Part shown: in pieces, positions 1 through 9,311 of the stretch
Position numbering within the stretch: the first letter of the stretch is position 1
Layout: each line of letters opens with the position of its first letter
Origin: Acidobacteriota bacterium
Lineage (GTDB): Bacteria; Acidobacteriota; Terriglobia; Terriglobales; Acidobacteriaceae
Direction: 5' to 3'
Assembly: GCA_021781795.1 (NCBI GenBank)
Contig: JAJXWA010000005.1
Location: forward strand, 47,657-111,656
DNA length: 64,000 bases
Made by a program: the position numbers and the translations under genes
The notes under the pieces: model-generated
What the model was told of the DNA's origin: nothing
Database searches by the model: none
Seen by the model: the letters and a program-made list of their open reading frames with translations, nothing else

Positions 1-626
1 GCCGCATGCAGCCCCGACCATCCGCCCGCACGATGAAACAGCATCGGCGTCGCTGCAATACAGATCACCGTCACCAGCGAGCCGATCGCTACATCCATAT
101 ACGCCACCGACGACATCCCCGCCAGCGCCGTCGTCACAATTACAAACGTCGCCACAATATAGGTGCCTAGCTCCGGCGTCACCACATCCGGAAAAATCAG
201 GTGCAGCACGTTACCGCCGCCCTTGAACTGGTAGCTCGTAATGCCGACGTACGCGAAGAGAATTGCAAACGTCCCCAGCACCCGCGCCGTCTGGTTATAG
301 CGCGCCTCCAGCAGGTCCGGCAGCGTGAACTGCGCAAACTTCCTTGCCCGCGGCGCGATGAAGTAGATCAGAAGCAGCCCCAGCCATCCCCCCGCTGGCT
401 GCCACAGCGCCGCAAAGCCATTACGGTACGCATTCTCCGCCCCCGCAAACAGCGACCCCGCTCCAATCCACGAGGTCAGCAGCGTAAGGACCAGCACCAG
501 AGCCGGCAGCGAACGCCCCGCCACAAGGTAATCGGCCTTGGATTTCACGCGCGTGGCGCGATACAGGGCGACGGCCAGCAGCACAACAACAATAACCGCG
601 AGAACAATCACATAAAGCTGGGACAT
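1..626 (-). CDS. Sodium:solute symporter (SSS family), C-terminus outside window
   Basis: The first 208 residues of an integral membrane protein; the rest lies beyond the left edge. The N-terminus MSQLYVIVLAVIVVVLLAVA is one membrane helix. A motif typical of the sodium:solute symporter (SSS/SLC5) family follows: K-x-K-A-D-Y-L-V-A-G-R-S-L-P near residues 29-41, then T-S-W-I-G-A-G-S-L-F-A-G-A-E-N-A-Y. Several more hydrophobic segments follow. Such proteins import a solute with Na+ or H+ across the inner membrane; the substrate (sugar, proline, acetate and others) cannot be told from this part. The ATG at 624-626 is the only good start. Family fairly sure, substrate unknown. Confidence 0.85.
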   Translation of the reverse strand, partial: MSQLYVIVLAVIVVVLLAVALYRATRVKSKADYLVAGRSLPALVLVLTLLTSWIGAGSLFAGAENAYRNGFAALWQPAGGWLGLLLIYFIAPRARKFAQFTLPDLLEARYNQTARVLGTFAILFAYVGITSYQFKGGGNVLHLIFPDVVTPELGTYIVATFVIVTTALAGMSSVAYMDVAIGSLVTVICIAATPMLFHRAGGWSGLHA

Positions 627-777
627 CCGCAGGCTTTCCTCGGGATCGATTCAGACTGGGAGAAGTGTACCGGATGAGGGGGAGCAAGCAGATACAGCAA
701 GCCCACCGGAGCCAGGCAGCAGCAACAGCGCTACCGGCAAGACGGCGGGCAATGAAGAGCGGAGACCCGTGGCCCAA

Positions 778-1020
778 TTACAGCAAGCTGCGAACGACCT
801 GCCAGATGAAAAATGCCGAAAGGAGAATGCCGCCTTCGAGGCTCATCGCAACCAGAATGCCTTTCGCGCCGCTCAGGGCCTTCGTGGTCGACACGCTCAA
901 TTCCTCGCTCTCGACCAGTTCCTCGGTATCGACGCACTCAATCAGCCGCGTCAGCGGGCCTGAATAAACCGGAGCATCCAACACGTCCAGTTCGTTCGAT
1001 CTCAACACCTGAGTCGCCAT
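778..1020 (-). CDS. Small tail-anchored-like membrane protein, unknown function
   Basis: An 80-residue hypothetical protein. Residues 1-50 are polar and acidic (E-C-V-D-T-E-E-L-V-E-S-E-E-L), and residues about 53-76 form a single hydrophobic helix near the C-terminus, giving the outline of a tail-anchored protein. The start at 1020 is supported by a purine-rich ribosome-binding site (AAAGGAAATTG) just upstream. It is transcribed towards the symporter at 626, with about 150 bases between them. I do not recognise the family. Confidence 0.6.
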   Translation of the reverse strand: MATQVLRSNELDVLDAPVYSGPLTRLIECVDTEELVESEELSVSTTKALSGAKGILVAMSLEGGILLSAFFIWQVVRSLL

Positions 1021-1312
1021 TCAATTTCCTTTCGGAAAGGACGTCTACTGCAGCGACGGGAACCGGAACCAATACTTCGCTGATGAACTGCGCCTATCTT
1101 TCTGTTAACTATTAAGCAATTAAACAGCCGAAAAGATAAATGCCTTTAAGCGTCTATCTGTTAACAAGTTAGATTCACGATGCGCCATCTCTGCGGCCTC
1201 TTCCACAGAGCAAATATTTCCTGAATTGTAAAAATTGCGCACCGGCCTGCCGCAGGAGCGAAAGGATTTACCGAATGAATTCAGGGGTTTCAGAGTACTT
1301 TGTCCTTGCCGC

Positions 1313-2509
1313 TCAACGCCCCAGCGCCAGCGCCGGGTCTGCTGTCAGGCTCTCTGGCGCAAACTCGCCCGCCACAAACCGCGGCCACGCCGCCGCCGCA
1401 ATCATCGCCGCATTGTCGGTCGAGAGCGCCCGCGTCGGGAACGCAATAGCCAGCCCGCGCCGCTGCGCCTCTGCTGTAAAGCGCTCGCGCAGCTCCCGGT
1501 TCGCCGCCACGCCGCCTGTCACCAGCACGCGCACCGCGCCCAGACCTTCAGCCGCCGCAAAAGTCTTCTTCATCAAGTCGCCAATCACCGCATGTTGAAA
1601 GCTCGCAATCAGGTCCAGCACCGGCTGCGGACACAGCGCCAGCGCCTCCTCGCGCGTCGCTGGAATGTGGCCGAGCGCCAGCATCCGCGGCACCCGCGCC
1701 TGCGCTTCCTCGCGCATGCCGTGCAGTTCCACATACCGCAGCACTGCCGTCTTGATCCCGCTGAACGAGAACAGAAAGTGCGGGTCCAGCTCCGCAATCG
1801 GCGTCGTCTTCGCCGCCTTGGTGCGAGGCGTCTTGCCTGTCAGATGCGCCTTCGTCTTTACCTGTGCGAAGGAAAACGGCACCGCCCGCGCATCGCCAAA
1901 CTGCGCCAGCGCATCGATCCACGGCCCGCCCGGATAGCCCAGCCCCAGCAGCTTGGCCACTTTGTCATAGGCCTCACCCGCCGCATCGTCCAGCGTGCGC
2001 CCCACCAGCCGGTAATGCCACGTCCCGCTCGCAGGCTCCGCCAGATAGAGATGTGTGTGCCCGCCTGAAACCACCAGCGCCAGGGACTGCGCATCCGGCG
2101 AATCCTTCACCGTTTGCCGCTCGTTCAGCAGTACCGCGTGGATATGCCCTTCCAAGTGATTCACCGCGACCAGCGGCAGCCCCTGCGCGAAGGCCAGCGC
2201 CTTGGCATACGTGATGCCCACCAGCAGCGCGCCAGCCAGCCCCGGCCCGCTCGTCACGGCTAGCGCGTCCAGGTCGCCCAGTGTGACTCCCGCCTCAGCC
2301 AGCGCCGCCCGCACCACCGGCACAATCGCGCGCAGATGCTCGCGGCTGGCAAGCTCCGGCACCACCCCGCCATACCGCGCATGAGTCGCAATCTGCGAAG
2401 CCACTACCGACGACAGCGTGCGCGCCCCGCGCTCCACCACCGCCGCAGCCGTCTCGTCGCATGACGATTCGATGCCAAGAATCAGCCCTCTCTTTCCACT
2501 CTGACCCAT
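1313..2509 (-). CDS. tsaD: tRNA N6-adenosine threonylcarbamoyltransferase TsaD
   Basis: 398 residues. TsaD transfers the threonylcarbamoyl group from threonylcarbamoyl-AMP to A37 of ANN-decoding tRNAs, in the cytoplasm with TsaB and TsaE. The N-terminus carries the family signature [16 protein letters not shown] (residues 9-24). The metal-binding motif N-H-L-E-G-H-I-H-A lies near residue 118, and V-S-G-G-H-T-H-L and the C-terminal ATPase-fold motif [12 protein letters not shown] are present. It is longer than the roughly 340-residue E. coli protein, mainly through insertions in the middle (around residues 215-240). It is divergent from the nucleotidyltransferase gene at 2556, so two tRNA-maturation genes share a 46-base promoter gap. 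Confidence 0.97.
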   Translation of the reverse strand: MGQSGKRGLILGIESSCDETAAAVVERGARTLSSVVASQIATHARYGGVVPELASREHLRAIVPVVRAALAEAGVTLGDLDALAVTSGPGLAGALLVGITYAKALAFAQGLPLVAVNHLEGHIHAVLLNERQTVKDSPDAQSLALVVSGGHTHLYLAEPASGTWHYRLVGRTLDDAAGEAYDKVAKLLGLGYPGGPWIDALAQFGDARAVPFSFAQVKTKAHLTGKTPRTKAAKTTPIAELDPHFLFSFSGIKTAVLRYVELHGMREEAQARVPRMLALGHIPATREEALALCPQPVLDLIASFQHAVIGDLMKKTFAAAEGLGAVRVLVTGGVAANRELRERFTAEAQRRGLAIAFPTRALSTDNAAMIAAAAWPRFVAGEFAPESLTADPALALGR

Positions 2510-2555
2510 ATCTCCAGTCTACTGGCCTCGAACCTTTCCGCCGGAAAGCGCGACA

Positions 2556-3959
2556 ATGACAGCAGCACCCATGCCCGCCTCGCCCCAGTTCGCCGCAGCC
2601 TGCCGCATCCTCGCCACGCTGCGCGCCGCGGGCTATGAGGCGTGGCTCGCCGGCGGCTGCGTACGCGACCTGCTCCTCGGCCGCGAGCCCGAGGACTACG
2701 ACATCGCCACCAGCGCCCGCCCCGACGTCGTCCTCGACATGTTCCCGCGCACCTTCGCCGTCGGCGCCCACTTCGGCGTGGTTCTCGTTGCTTCCGAGCC
2801 GGAAAGCGCATCCAAAGAGTCCGCCCCACCGCAGGTGGCCACCGAGGTCGCCACCTTCCGCTCCGACGGCGCTTACTCCGACGGCCGCCGTCCCGACGAA
2901 GTCCGCTACACCCTCAGCGCCGAAGAAGACGTGCAGCGCCGCGACTTCACCATCAACGGCCTCCTCCTTGACCCACTGCATCCCGAGACACAACTCTCCT
3001 CGAAGAGTCTGCGCAACGCAGTTGTCGACCACGTCGGCGGCCTCGCCGACCTCGACGCCGGCATCATCCGCGCCATCGGCCGCCCCGAGCGCCGCTTCGA
3101 AGAGGATCACCTCCGCCTGCTCCGCGCCGTGCGCTTCGCCGCGCGCTTCGGCTTCACCCTCGAGCCGGCCACCCGCGCCGCCATGCGCCACCTCGCCCAC
3201 CGCATCCACGCCGTCAGTCGCGAGCGCGTGCGCGACGAACTGACGAAGATGCTCACCGAGGGCCACGCCCGCCACGCCTTCGAGCTGCTCGATGAAGCCG
3301 ATCTGCTCGTCCAGGTGCTGCCCGAAGTCGCCCGCATGAAAGGCGTCGAGCAGCCGCCGCAGTTCCATCCCGAGGGCGACGTCTGGACGCACACCCTGCT
3401 GCTGCTCGGCCAACTCGAGCCCGGCTGCCCACTCACTCTCGCCTGGGGCGCGCTGCTCCACGATGTCGGCAAGCCCGCTACCTTCCGCCGCGCCGAGCGC
3501 ATCCGCTTCGACGGCCACGTTGAGGTCGGCATGGCCATCGCCGCCGACATCTGCCGCCGCTTCCGCTTCTCCAACGACGAAACCCGCCAGATCCTTGCGC
3601 TCGTCGAGCACCACATGCGCTTCATGGATGCGCCGCGCATGAAGGATTCGACGCTGAAACGCTTCTTCCGCCTCGACCGCTTCGACGAGCACCTCGCCCT
3701 GCATAAGATGGATTGCCTCGCCGCCAGCGGCAACCTCGACAACTGGCAGTACGTCCGTGAGCGCCTTCTCGCCATCCCCGAGGAAGCCGTGCGCCCCACG
3801 CCGCTGCTTACAGGCCGCGACCTCATCGCCGCAGGCTACACACCGGGCCCGCGTTTCAAAGAAGTTCTGCGTGCCGTGGAAGACGCGCAGCTCGACGGAG
3901 CTGTCACCACCTCTGAGGAGGCGCTCGCCCTTGCACGGGAACGTTTTTCTTCCCTGTGA
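2556..3959 (+). CDS. cca: CCA tRNA nucleotidyltransferase / poly(A)-polymerase family with HD domain
   Basis: 467 residues. The class II nucleotidyltransferase head is clear: L-A-G-G-C-V-R-D-L-L-L-G (residues 29-40), E-D-Y-D-I-A-T with the catalytic aspartate pair, R-R-D-F-T-I-N-G-L-L (about 129-138), and the R-F-E-E-D-H-L-R-L-L-R-A-V-R-F-A-A-R-F neck motif. An HD domain follows (A-L-L-H-D-V-G-K-P-A, about 303-312). This layout matches CCA-adding enzymes that complete tRNA 3' ends; A-adding enzymes and poly(A) polymerases share the fold, so specificity is inferred. Start ATG at 2556 follows GGAAAG. The gene is divergent from tsaD. Confidence 0.9.
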   Translation: MTAAPMPASPQFAAACRILATLRAAGYEAWLAGGCVRDLLLGREPEDYDIATSARPDVVLDMFPRTFAVGAHFGVVLVASEPESASKESAPPQVATEVATFRSDGAYSDGRRPDEVRYTLSAEEDVQRRDFTINGLLLDPLHPETQLSSKSLRNAVVDHVGGLADLDAGIIRAIGRPERRFEEDHLRLLRAVRFAARFGFTLEPATRAAMRHLAHRIHAVSRERVRDELTKMLTEGHARHAFELLDEADLLVQVLPEVARMKGVEQPPQFHPEGDVWTHTLLLLGQLEPGCPLTLAWGALLHDVGKPATFRRAERIRFDGHVEVGMAIAADICRRFRFSNDETRQILALVEHHMRFMDAPRMKDSTLKRFFRLDRFDEHLALHKMDCLAASGNLDNWQYVRERLLAIPEEAVRPTPLLTGRDLIAAGYTPGPRFKEVLRAVEDAQLDGAVTTSEEALALARERFSSL

Positions 3960-4091
3960 CGCAGCGCACTGCCAGTTCTCCAGCCGCCTGCGATAAGAAA
4001 GTTGTGGTCTCTCTGGCGTTCAGCCCATTTTGATCGCACTCTGAAAATCCAGATCGCGGCCTCAAGCCCCAGCCACGGAAAGCGAGTCTCC

Positions 4092-6062
4092 ATGACCATC
4101 GCCGCCGCCAGTGAACCTCTCCTTGACTTCCAATCCGCCTGGCCTGCGATGGACCTGCCTCCGCACGTGCGCGAAGTGCTCGCCGCCGCGCCGCTCGTAC
4201 AGGTTCCCGAGGACCGTCATCAACTGCTCGACTGGTCGCTGGGCCGCGCCACCGGCTCCACCGACTGGCGTCACGGCAATCGCGAGGACCATGGCGTTTA
4301 CGAAGCCGTCTTTCAGGGCGAAGGTATCGGACGCATCGTCGAAGCCGTCATCACCAAGGCCCGCAACGGCCTCGCCATCAATTTTCCCGACCCCGCCATG
4401 CGCCGTCGCGACCCCGACGCCATGGTCATCGGCGACAACCTGCCTACCGACAAGCCCCGCTATCAGGACCGCTTCGGCGAACCCTTCGACACCACTCGCC
4501 GTCAGACCCTCGACTGGCTCAAGACCCAGGAACTCGTCGTCGTCCCTTTCTATGCGGGCACGGACGCGCTCGGCTACGGCTCCTTGCTCATCGTGCCGCG
4601 CCCCGCGGCCTTCTTCGCCGCCACGCTCGCTGACCTCCAGGGCATGATTCCGCGCTGCCGCGTGCCCGCCAACTTTCGCATCACCGGCGGCGTGCTCTTC
4701 GTCGCACCACCGTTCCGGCACACCCACTTCGGCGGCCGTCAGATTGTCGTTCACGATCGCACCGCCACCCATCAGGAGATCTTTGCCTACAACCTCTACC
4801 CCGGTCCCAGCGCCAAAAAAGGCGTCTACTCCATGCTGCTCGACCGCGGCGAGCGCGAGGGCTGGACCACCAACCACTGCGCCGCCGTCGCCGTCGTTAC
4901 GCCTTACGAGAATCAACTCGTCCTCATGCACGAGGGCGCCTCGGGCGGCGGCAAGAGCGAGATGACTGAGCACATCCACCGCATGGAAGATGGCCGCCTC
5001 CTCATCGGACGCAACGTCATCACGCAGGAAGAGCGCACGCTCAACCTGCCCGAAGCCTGCCACCTGCGCCCCATCGCCGACGACATGGCTTGCGCGCATC
5101 CCAGCTACCAGCGCGGCGGCCGCCTCGCCATCGCTGACGCTGAAAACGCCTGGTTCGTCCGCGTCGATCACATCCGCCGCTACGGCACCGCGCCGAACCT
5201 CGAGCGCCTCTGCATCGATCCACCCGAGCCGCTCATCTTCCTGAACCACTACATCGTCCCCGGCGGCAACTGCCTCACCTGGGAACACGTCGAAGACGCG
5301 CCCGGCAAGCTCTGCCCCAATCCCCGCGTCATCCTGCCGCGCCGCATGATTGAGGACATCCTTACCGGCACGCGCGCCGTCGATGTGCGCAGCTTCGGCG
5401 TGCGCTGCCCGCCCACCCATCGCGACAGCCCCCTCTACGGCATCCTCGGCATGTTGCACGTGCTCAGCCCCGCGCTTGCCTGGCTCTGGCGCCTCGTCGC
5501 GCCGCGCGGCCACGCCAACCCCAGCATCCAGACGCAGAAGTCCCGCGAGATGCAGTCCGAGGGCGTCGGCTCCTACTGGGCCTTCGCCACCGGCCGCCGC
5601 GTCGATCAAGCCAACCTGCTCCTTCGCCAGATTCTCGCTACACCCGAGACACGTTACGTCCTCCTCCCCAACCAGTACATCGGCGCGTGGAAGGTCGGCT
5701 TCATGGCTGAGTGGCTCGCCCGCGAATACCTTGCGCGCCGCGGCAGCGCCCGCTTCGGCCGCGAGCAGGTCGATGAAGCCATCTGCCCCCTGCTCGGCTA
5801 CATCCCCAGCCAGATTCGCGTCGAGGGCTCCATGATTCCGCGTGTCTTTCTTCACGTGGAAGAGCAGCTCCAGGGCGGCGCCGAGATCTATGAAGAAGGC
5901 TGCCGTCAGTGGCGCGACTTCTTTGCCCGCGAGCTGCGGCAGTTTCAAGTCCCCGACCTCGACCCCCTCGGCCATCGCATCATCGAGGCCTGCCTCGACG
6001 ACGCGCACCAGGAGGACTACCGCCACCTCATCCCGCACCCCATGTTCCGCGACGACGAGTAA
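4092..6062 (+). CDS. P-loop protein resembling DUF4914 (PEP-carboxykinase-like ATP site)
   Basis: 656 residues from the ATG at 4092, chosen because GGAAAG precedes it; an in-frame extension to 4002 has no good ribosome-binding site. Residues 282-289 read G-A-S-G-G-G-K-S, a Walker A motif set in a context (V-L-M-H-E-G-A-S-G-G-G-K-S-E-M) like the kinase-1a loop of PEP carboxykinases. An acidic A-D-D-M-A segment lies downstream. No signal peptide or membrane helix is seen. Length and this motif suggest the DUF4914 family of unknown function, from memory and without a database check. Enzymatic activity is unknown; a PEPCK-like or other small-molecule kinase is the plainest guess. Confidence 0.65.
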   Translation: MTIAAASEPLLDFQSAWPAMDLPPHVREVLAAAPLVQVPEDRHQLLDWSLGRATGSTDWRHGNREDHGVYEAVFQGEGIGRIVEAVITKARNGLAINFPDPAMRRRDPDAMVIGDNLPTDKPRYQDRFGEPFDTTRRQTLDWLKTQELVVVPFYAGTDALGYGSLLIVPRPAAFFAATLADLQGMIPRCRVPANFRITGGVLFVAPPFRHTHFGGRQIVVHDRTATHQEIFAYNLYPGPSAKKGVYSMLLDRGEREGWTTNHCAAVAVVTPYENQLVLMHEGASGGGKSEMTEHIHRMEDGRLLIGRNVITQEERTLNLPEACHLRPIADDMACAHPSYQRGGRLAIADAENAWFVRVDHIRRYGTAPNLERLCIDPPEPLIFLNHYIVPGGNCLTWEHVEDAPGKLCPNPRVILPRRMIEDILTGTRAVDVRSFGVRCPPTHRDSPLYGILGMLHVLSPALAWLWRLVAPRGHANPSIQTQKSREMQSEGVGSYWAFATGRRVDQANLLLRQILATPETRYVLLPNQYIGAWKVGFMAEWLAREYLARRGSARFGREQVDEAICPLLGYIPSQIRVEGSMIPRVFLHVEEQLQGGAEIYEEGCRQWRDFFARELRQFQVPDLDPLGHRIIEACLDDAHQEDYRHLIPHPMFRDDE

Positions 6063-6102
6063 GCCACTCTCCCTCGCCGCGCGTGTCGGCGACAATACAC
6101 TC

Positions 6103-7293
6103 ATGCCCACCGCGCCGCGTTCGTTCGACGTTCTCATCCTCGGCGCGGGCGCTGCAGGTCTTTTCTGCGCCGCCGTGGCCGGCCAGCGCGGCCGTCGCGT
6201 CGCTCTGCTCGAACACGGTGCGCAGCCCGGCCGCAAGATCCTCATCTCCGGCGGCGGGCGCTGCAACTTCACTAACGTCCACTGCACGCCGCAGAACTTC
6301 CTCTCCGCCAATCCTCACTTCGCCAAATCCGCGCTCGCTCTTTTTGAGCCGCGCCACTTCCTCGAACTCGTCGAGCGCCACCACATCCCCTGGCATGAGA
6401 AGACCCTCGGCCAGCTCTTCTGCGACCGCTCCGCGCGCGACATCCTCAACACGCTCTTCGCCGAGTGCGAGCGCGCCCGCGCCTTCAACGGCAGCGTCGA
6501 TCTCATCCTCAACGCCCGCGACATTCACGCCACGCGCTATGGCGATTTTCACGTCACGTCGTCGCAGGGCGACTTCACAGCGCCTGCGCTCGTCGTCGCC
6601 ACCGGTGGCCTCTCCATTCCTAAACTCGGCGCCACAGGCTTCGCTTATGACCTCGCCCGCCAGTTCGGCCTCGCCGTCATTCCGCCGCGTCCCGCCCTAG
6701 TGCCGCTCGTCCTCGGTCCGCCCGAATTCGCATGGACCGCGCTCACCGGCGTCTCCACAATGGTCGAGGCGCGCGCCGCGCGTGGTCCGCGCTTCCGCGA
6801 GAAGATGCTCGTCACCCATCGCGGCCTCAGCGGCCCTGCCATCCTGCAGGCCTCCAGCTACTGGCAGCCCGGCGAAGCTCTTCACGTCGATCTTGCACCT
6901 GAGACCAAACTGCTCGCACCACTGCACACCACCAACGCCCGCCGCGATGTCGCCATGTTGCGCCGTGCCCTCGGCGATTACCTTCCGCAGCGCCTCGCCG
7001 CGCATCTCGCCGCCACGGCCGCACCCTCCGGCTGGTCCAACAATGCACTGGACACCTGCGAGCGCACGCTGCACCGCTGGCCCTTTCATCCCACCGGAAC
7101 GGAGGGCTTTGAAAAAGCTGAAGTCACCGCCGGCGGCATCGACACCAACACCCTCCATGCGCGCACCATGGAGGCACGCACAGTGTCAGGCCTGTTTTTT
7201 ATCGGAGAAGCCGTCGACGTCACCGGCCATCTTGGCGGGTTCAACTTCCAGTGGGCATGGGCCTCGGCCATCGCCGCGGCCCGCGCTCTCTAA
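6103..7293 (+). CDS. HI0933/YhiN-family FAD-dependent oxidoreductase
   Basis: 396 residues from the ATG at 6103, 40 bases after the preceding gene. The N-terminal FAD-binding Rossmann motif L-I-L-G-A-G-A-A-G-L-F (about residues 10-20) is followed by G-R-K-I-L-I-S-G-G-G-R-C-N-F-T-N, the signature of the HI0933 (YhiN/aminoacetone-oxidase-like) flavoprotein family. The C-terminus has F-F-I-G-E-A-V-D-V-T-G-H-L-G-G-F-N-F-Q-W-A-W-A-S-A, the second family hallmark. The physiological reaction of the family is not established. The gene ends 10 bases from the convergent lipoprotein gene. Confidence 0.92.
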   Translation: MPTAPRSFDVLILGAGAAGLFCAAVAGQRGRRVALLEHGAQPGRKILISGGGRCNFTNVHCTPQNFLSANPHFAKSALALFEPRHFLELVERHHIPWHEKTLGQLFCDRSARDILNTLFAECERARAFNGSVDLILNARDIHATRYGDFHVTSSQGDFTAPALVVATGGLSIPKLGATGFAYDLARQFGLAVIPPRPALVPLVLGPPEFAWTALTGVSTMVEARAARGPRFREKMLVTHRGLSGPAILQASSYWQPGEALHVDLAPETKLLAPLHTTNARRDVAMLRRALGDYLPQRLAAHLAATAAPSGWSNNALDTCERTLHRWPFHPTGTEGFEKAEVTAGGIDTNTLHARTMEARTVSGLFFIGEAVDVTGHLGGFNFQWAWASAIAAARAL

Positions 7294-7302
7294 CTGCGCT
7301 CC

Positions 7303-8238
7303 CTACTGCTGCTGCGGATACTGCTGTGGATATTGTTGCTGTTGGTACTGGTTCTGCGGGTACGGTTGCTGCTGTCCCTGCGGTGGATACTGCTGCTGCC
7401 CCTGCGGCGCATATTGCTGCTGCGGGTATTGCTGCTGTCCTGCAGCTCCGTTCGGCGCGCCCTGCTGCGCTCCTTGCTGCGCGCCCTGCGGAGGCCCGCT
7501 CGGCACGTTCGGCGGCGCAATCGGCTTGGCTGGCGGAGCCAGCACGAATCCCTGATGCACCAGCGCCAGTCCTTCGGTTCTCAACTCGGCCTGCAGCAAC
7601 TGGTTCTGCGGACCCACGAACAAATCCGTCATGTCGTGCCCGATGGTCGAGACCAGGTGATGTACGGTGATATTCCGGCCATCCAGCGTGCCCTGCTCAT
7701 CCGCGTAGGTCGCCAGTTGCACGGGCAGCACGGCGCCGTTGCCCTTGGGAAGAATCGCCCACAGATTGCGGTTGTTGTGGGCGGCAGCCAGTGTCAGCAA
7801 CGTCTGCAGCGCGCCCGGATCCACATCTGGCAAGAATACCGCCGCCGTGTGCTGCGTGAGCCGGGCAGTGCTGCTCTTGCCGTTGGCCGACATGTTCAGC
7901 AGCAGTTGCGCGGAGTCCGGCGCGGCCGTCACCGTGACTGCCTCGCTGTTCACCGTCGCGCTGATCTGCGCATGCTGCAGTTGGCTCGCCGCGTTGAGTT
8001 GCTCGTCCTTTGAGAGAGCATACTCCAGCCCCTTCATGGACACTTTCACGAGCGAGGTCGAGTTGTAGCCGTCGCGCGTGCGCGTGAACTGGTAGCTGGC
8101 CGTGCCCACATTCAGGCTGCGCTGGGTAATCGCAAACGCCCCTGACTGCGCCGCCTCGGCCATTGAGGCCGTGTCCGGACCACATGCCAGGAGCCCGATA
8201 ATAGGAAGAAGCGTGAGGATGGTGACTGGTCGTTTCAT
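7303..8238 (-). CDS. Putative lipoprotein with Gln/Tyr/Pro-rich C-terminal tail
   Basis: 311 residues. A lipoprotein signal peptide ends in the lipobox L-L-A-C (Cys19). Residues about 30-215 form a soluble domain of no family I recognise. From about residue 235 the chain is low complexity, built from P-Q-G, A-Q-Q-G, and then repeated Q-Y-P-Q-Q-Q / Q-Q-Q-Y-P-P-Q-G units to the C-terminus; the coding DNA shows it as tandem tgctg-rich repeats at 7303-7470. The tail is expected to be disordered, perhaps binding peptidoglycan or protein partners. It starts with a good signal peptide at 8238. Function unknown. Confidence 0.75.
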   Translation of the reverse strand: MKRPVTILTLLPIIGLLACGPDTASMAEAAQSGAFAITQRSLNVGTASYQFTRTRDGYNSTSLVKVSMKGLEYALSKDEQLNAASQLQHAQISATVNSEAVTVTAAPDSAQLLLNMSANGKSSTARLTQHTAAVFLPDVDPGALQTLLTLAAAHNNRNLWAILPKGNGAVLPVQLATYADEQGTLDGRNITVHHLVSTIGHDMTDLFVGPQNQLLQAELRTEGLALVHQGFVLAPPAKPIAPPNVPSGPPQGAQQGAQQGAPNGAAGQQQYPQQQYAPQGQQQYPPQGQQQPYPQNQYQQQQYPQQYPQQQ

Positions 8239-8319
8239 CGTACTGTCCGTTTAGACACACACTTTGCGCCAGGAGTTGCGCGCCCGCCGCACAGTGTGCT
8301 CTCACGTAACCTGCGCAGC

Positions 8320-8355
8320 GCTCCGGCCCCGCGCCGCTTCGGACGAGGCCGGAGC
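8320..8355. terminator. Perfect 9-bp inverted repeat downstream of superoxide dismutase
   Basis: GCTCCGGCC at 8320-8328 pairs exactly with GGCCGGAGC at 8347-8355, with an 18-base loop. It lies just past the stop of the reverse-strand SOD gene and before the start of the lipoprotein gene, the expected place for the SOD terminator. There is no clear T-run, so factor-independent termination is uncertain. Confidence 0.45.
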
Positions 8356-8373
8356 AAAGAACGAGCCGCGTTT

Positions 8374-8997
8374 TCAGCCCTTTGCCGTCGCAAAGCGCTT
8401 GCTTACTTCGTTCCAGTTCACCACGTTCCACCATGCGGCCAGATAATCAGGACGGCGGTTCTGGTACTTCAGATAGTAGGCATGCTCCCACACATCGTTG
8501 CCCAGGATCGGGTACAACCCCTGGCTCAGCGGTGAATCCTGATTCGCCGTCGTCGTCACCTTCAGCTTGCCGCCGGAGAGCACCAGCCAGCCCCACCCGG
8601 AGCCAAACTGCTTCGCCGTCGTCTCGTTGAAGGTCTTCTTGAAGGCCTCAAAGTCGCCAAAGTCCGCCGCAATCTTCGCGGCCAGTTCGCCCGTTGGCGC
8701 TCCGCCCACGCCGGCCGTACCCGGCTTACCCATAATGTTCCAGAACATGGTGTGGTTCGAGTGGCCACCGCCGTTGTTGCGCACCGCACCGCGAATCTCC
8801 TCCGGCACGGCGTTCAGGTCGCGAATCAGGTCATCCACTGACTTTGCGGCCAGCGCCGGATGATTCGCCAGCGCGGCATTCACATTGTTGATGTAGGCCT
8901 GGTGATGCTTGTCGTGGTGAAGGTGCATCGTCTCGGAGTCGATAAACGGCTCCAGAGCAGCATAGTCATAAGGCAGCGGTGCTAGTTCGTAGGCCAT
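8374..8997 (-). CDS. sod: Superoxide dismutase (Fe/Mn family)
   Basis: 207 residues, full length for the family. It dismutates superoxide to O2 and H2O2. The metal ligands are visible: His27 in L-H-H-D-K-H-H, the histidine in [11 protein letters not shown], and the aspartate and histidine of [10 protein letters not shown]. The G-G-G-H and I-L-G-N-D contexts lean towards manganese, but Fe or cambialistic use cannot be excluded. No signal peptide, so cytoplasmic. A strong ribosome-binding site (AAGGAG) precedes the ATG at 8997. Confidence 0.96.
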   Translation of the reverse strand: MAYELAPLPYDYAALEPFIDSETMHLHHDKHHQAYINNVNAALANHPALAAKSVDDLIRDLNAVPEEIRGAVRNNGGGHSNHTMFWNIMGKPGTAGVGGAPTGELAAKIAADFGDFEAFKKTFNETTAKQFGSGWGWLVLSGGKLKVTTTANQDSPLSQGLYPILGNDVWEHAYYLKYQNRRPDYLAAWWNVVNWNEVSKRFATAKG

Positions 8998-9311
8998 CGG
9001 GGAATTCTCCTTCGTTCGCGTTTCGATTGCTGGTCACAAGAACAGGCAGCAGCACACTACGCAACTGGCGCTGCGGCTTGCAGGTCAAAAGGCTTTGGTC
9101 GTGCCCTCACGCCACGCTCGGGCCGGGGCTCCCACAGGCTGCACAGCCATCATCCCATATCCGTCTACCTGCATGGATGCGCGCCGAACTCTTCCGGGTT
9201 CGAAGTTCATAAAAATCCGGTCAAGAAACCTTCTGCCCGTTCCATACATCCGTATCTTTGTTGGACTAAGCTGCTTGTGCCCGCTTTCATCTCTATACCC
9301 GGAAGAACCTC
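8998..9311. other. Divergent intergenic region, no gene seen
   Basis: This 314-base gap separates the divergently transcribed superoxide dismutase and glucoamylase genes and must hold both promoters. I see only ribosome-binding sites at its ends, and no convincing -35/-10 pair, operator palindrome, RNA gene or short coding region. Confidence 0.5.

Noticed and set aside
2295..3704. Long reverse-strand reading frame opposite the CCA-adding enzyme gene
   Set aside because: It is a shadow caused by GC-rich third positions: no start signal, no recognisable domain, and the forward frame carries full family motifs. The same holds for long opposite frames at 4062-6311, 9207-10910, 24811-27150 and 60058-61920.
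7303..7470. Tandem repeat as a non-coding satellite or CRISPR
   Set aside because: The repeats are in frame and encode the Gln/Tyr/Pro tail of the lipoprotein; unit length is short and irregular.
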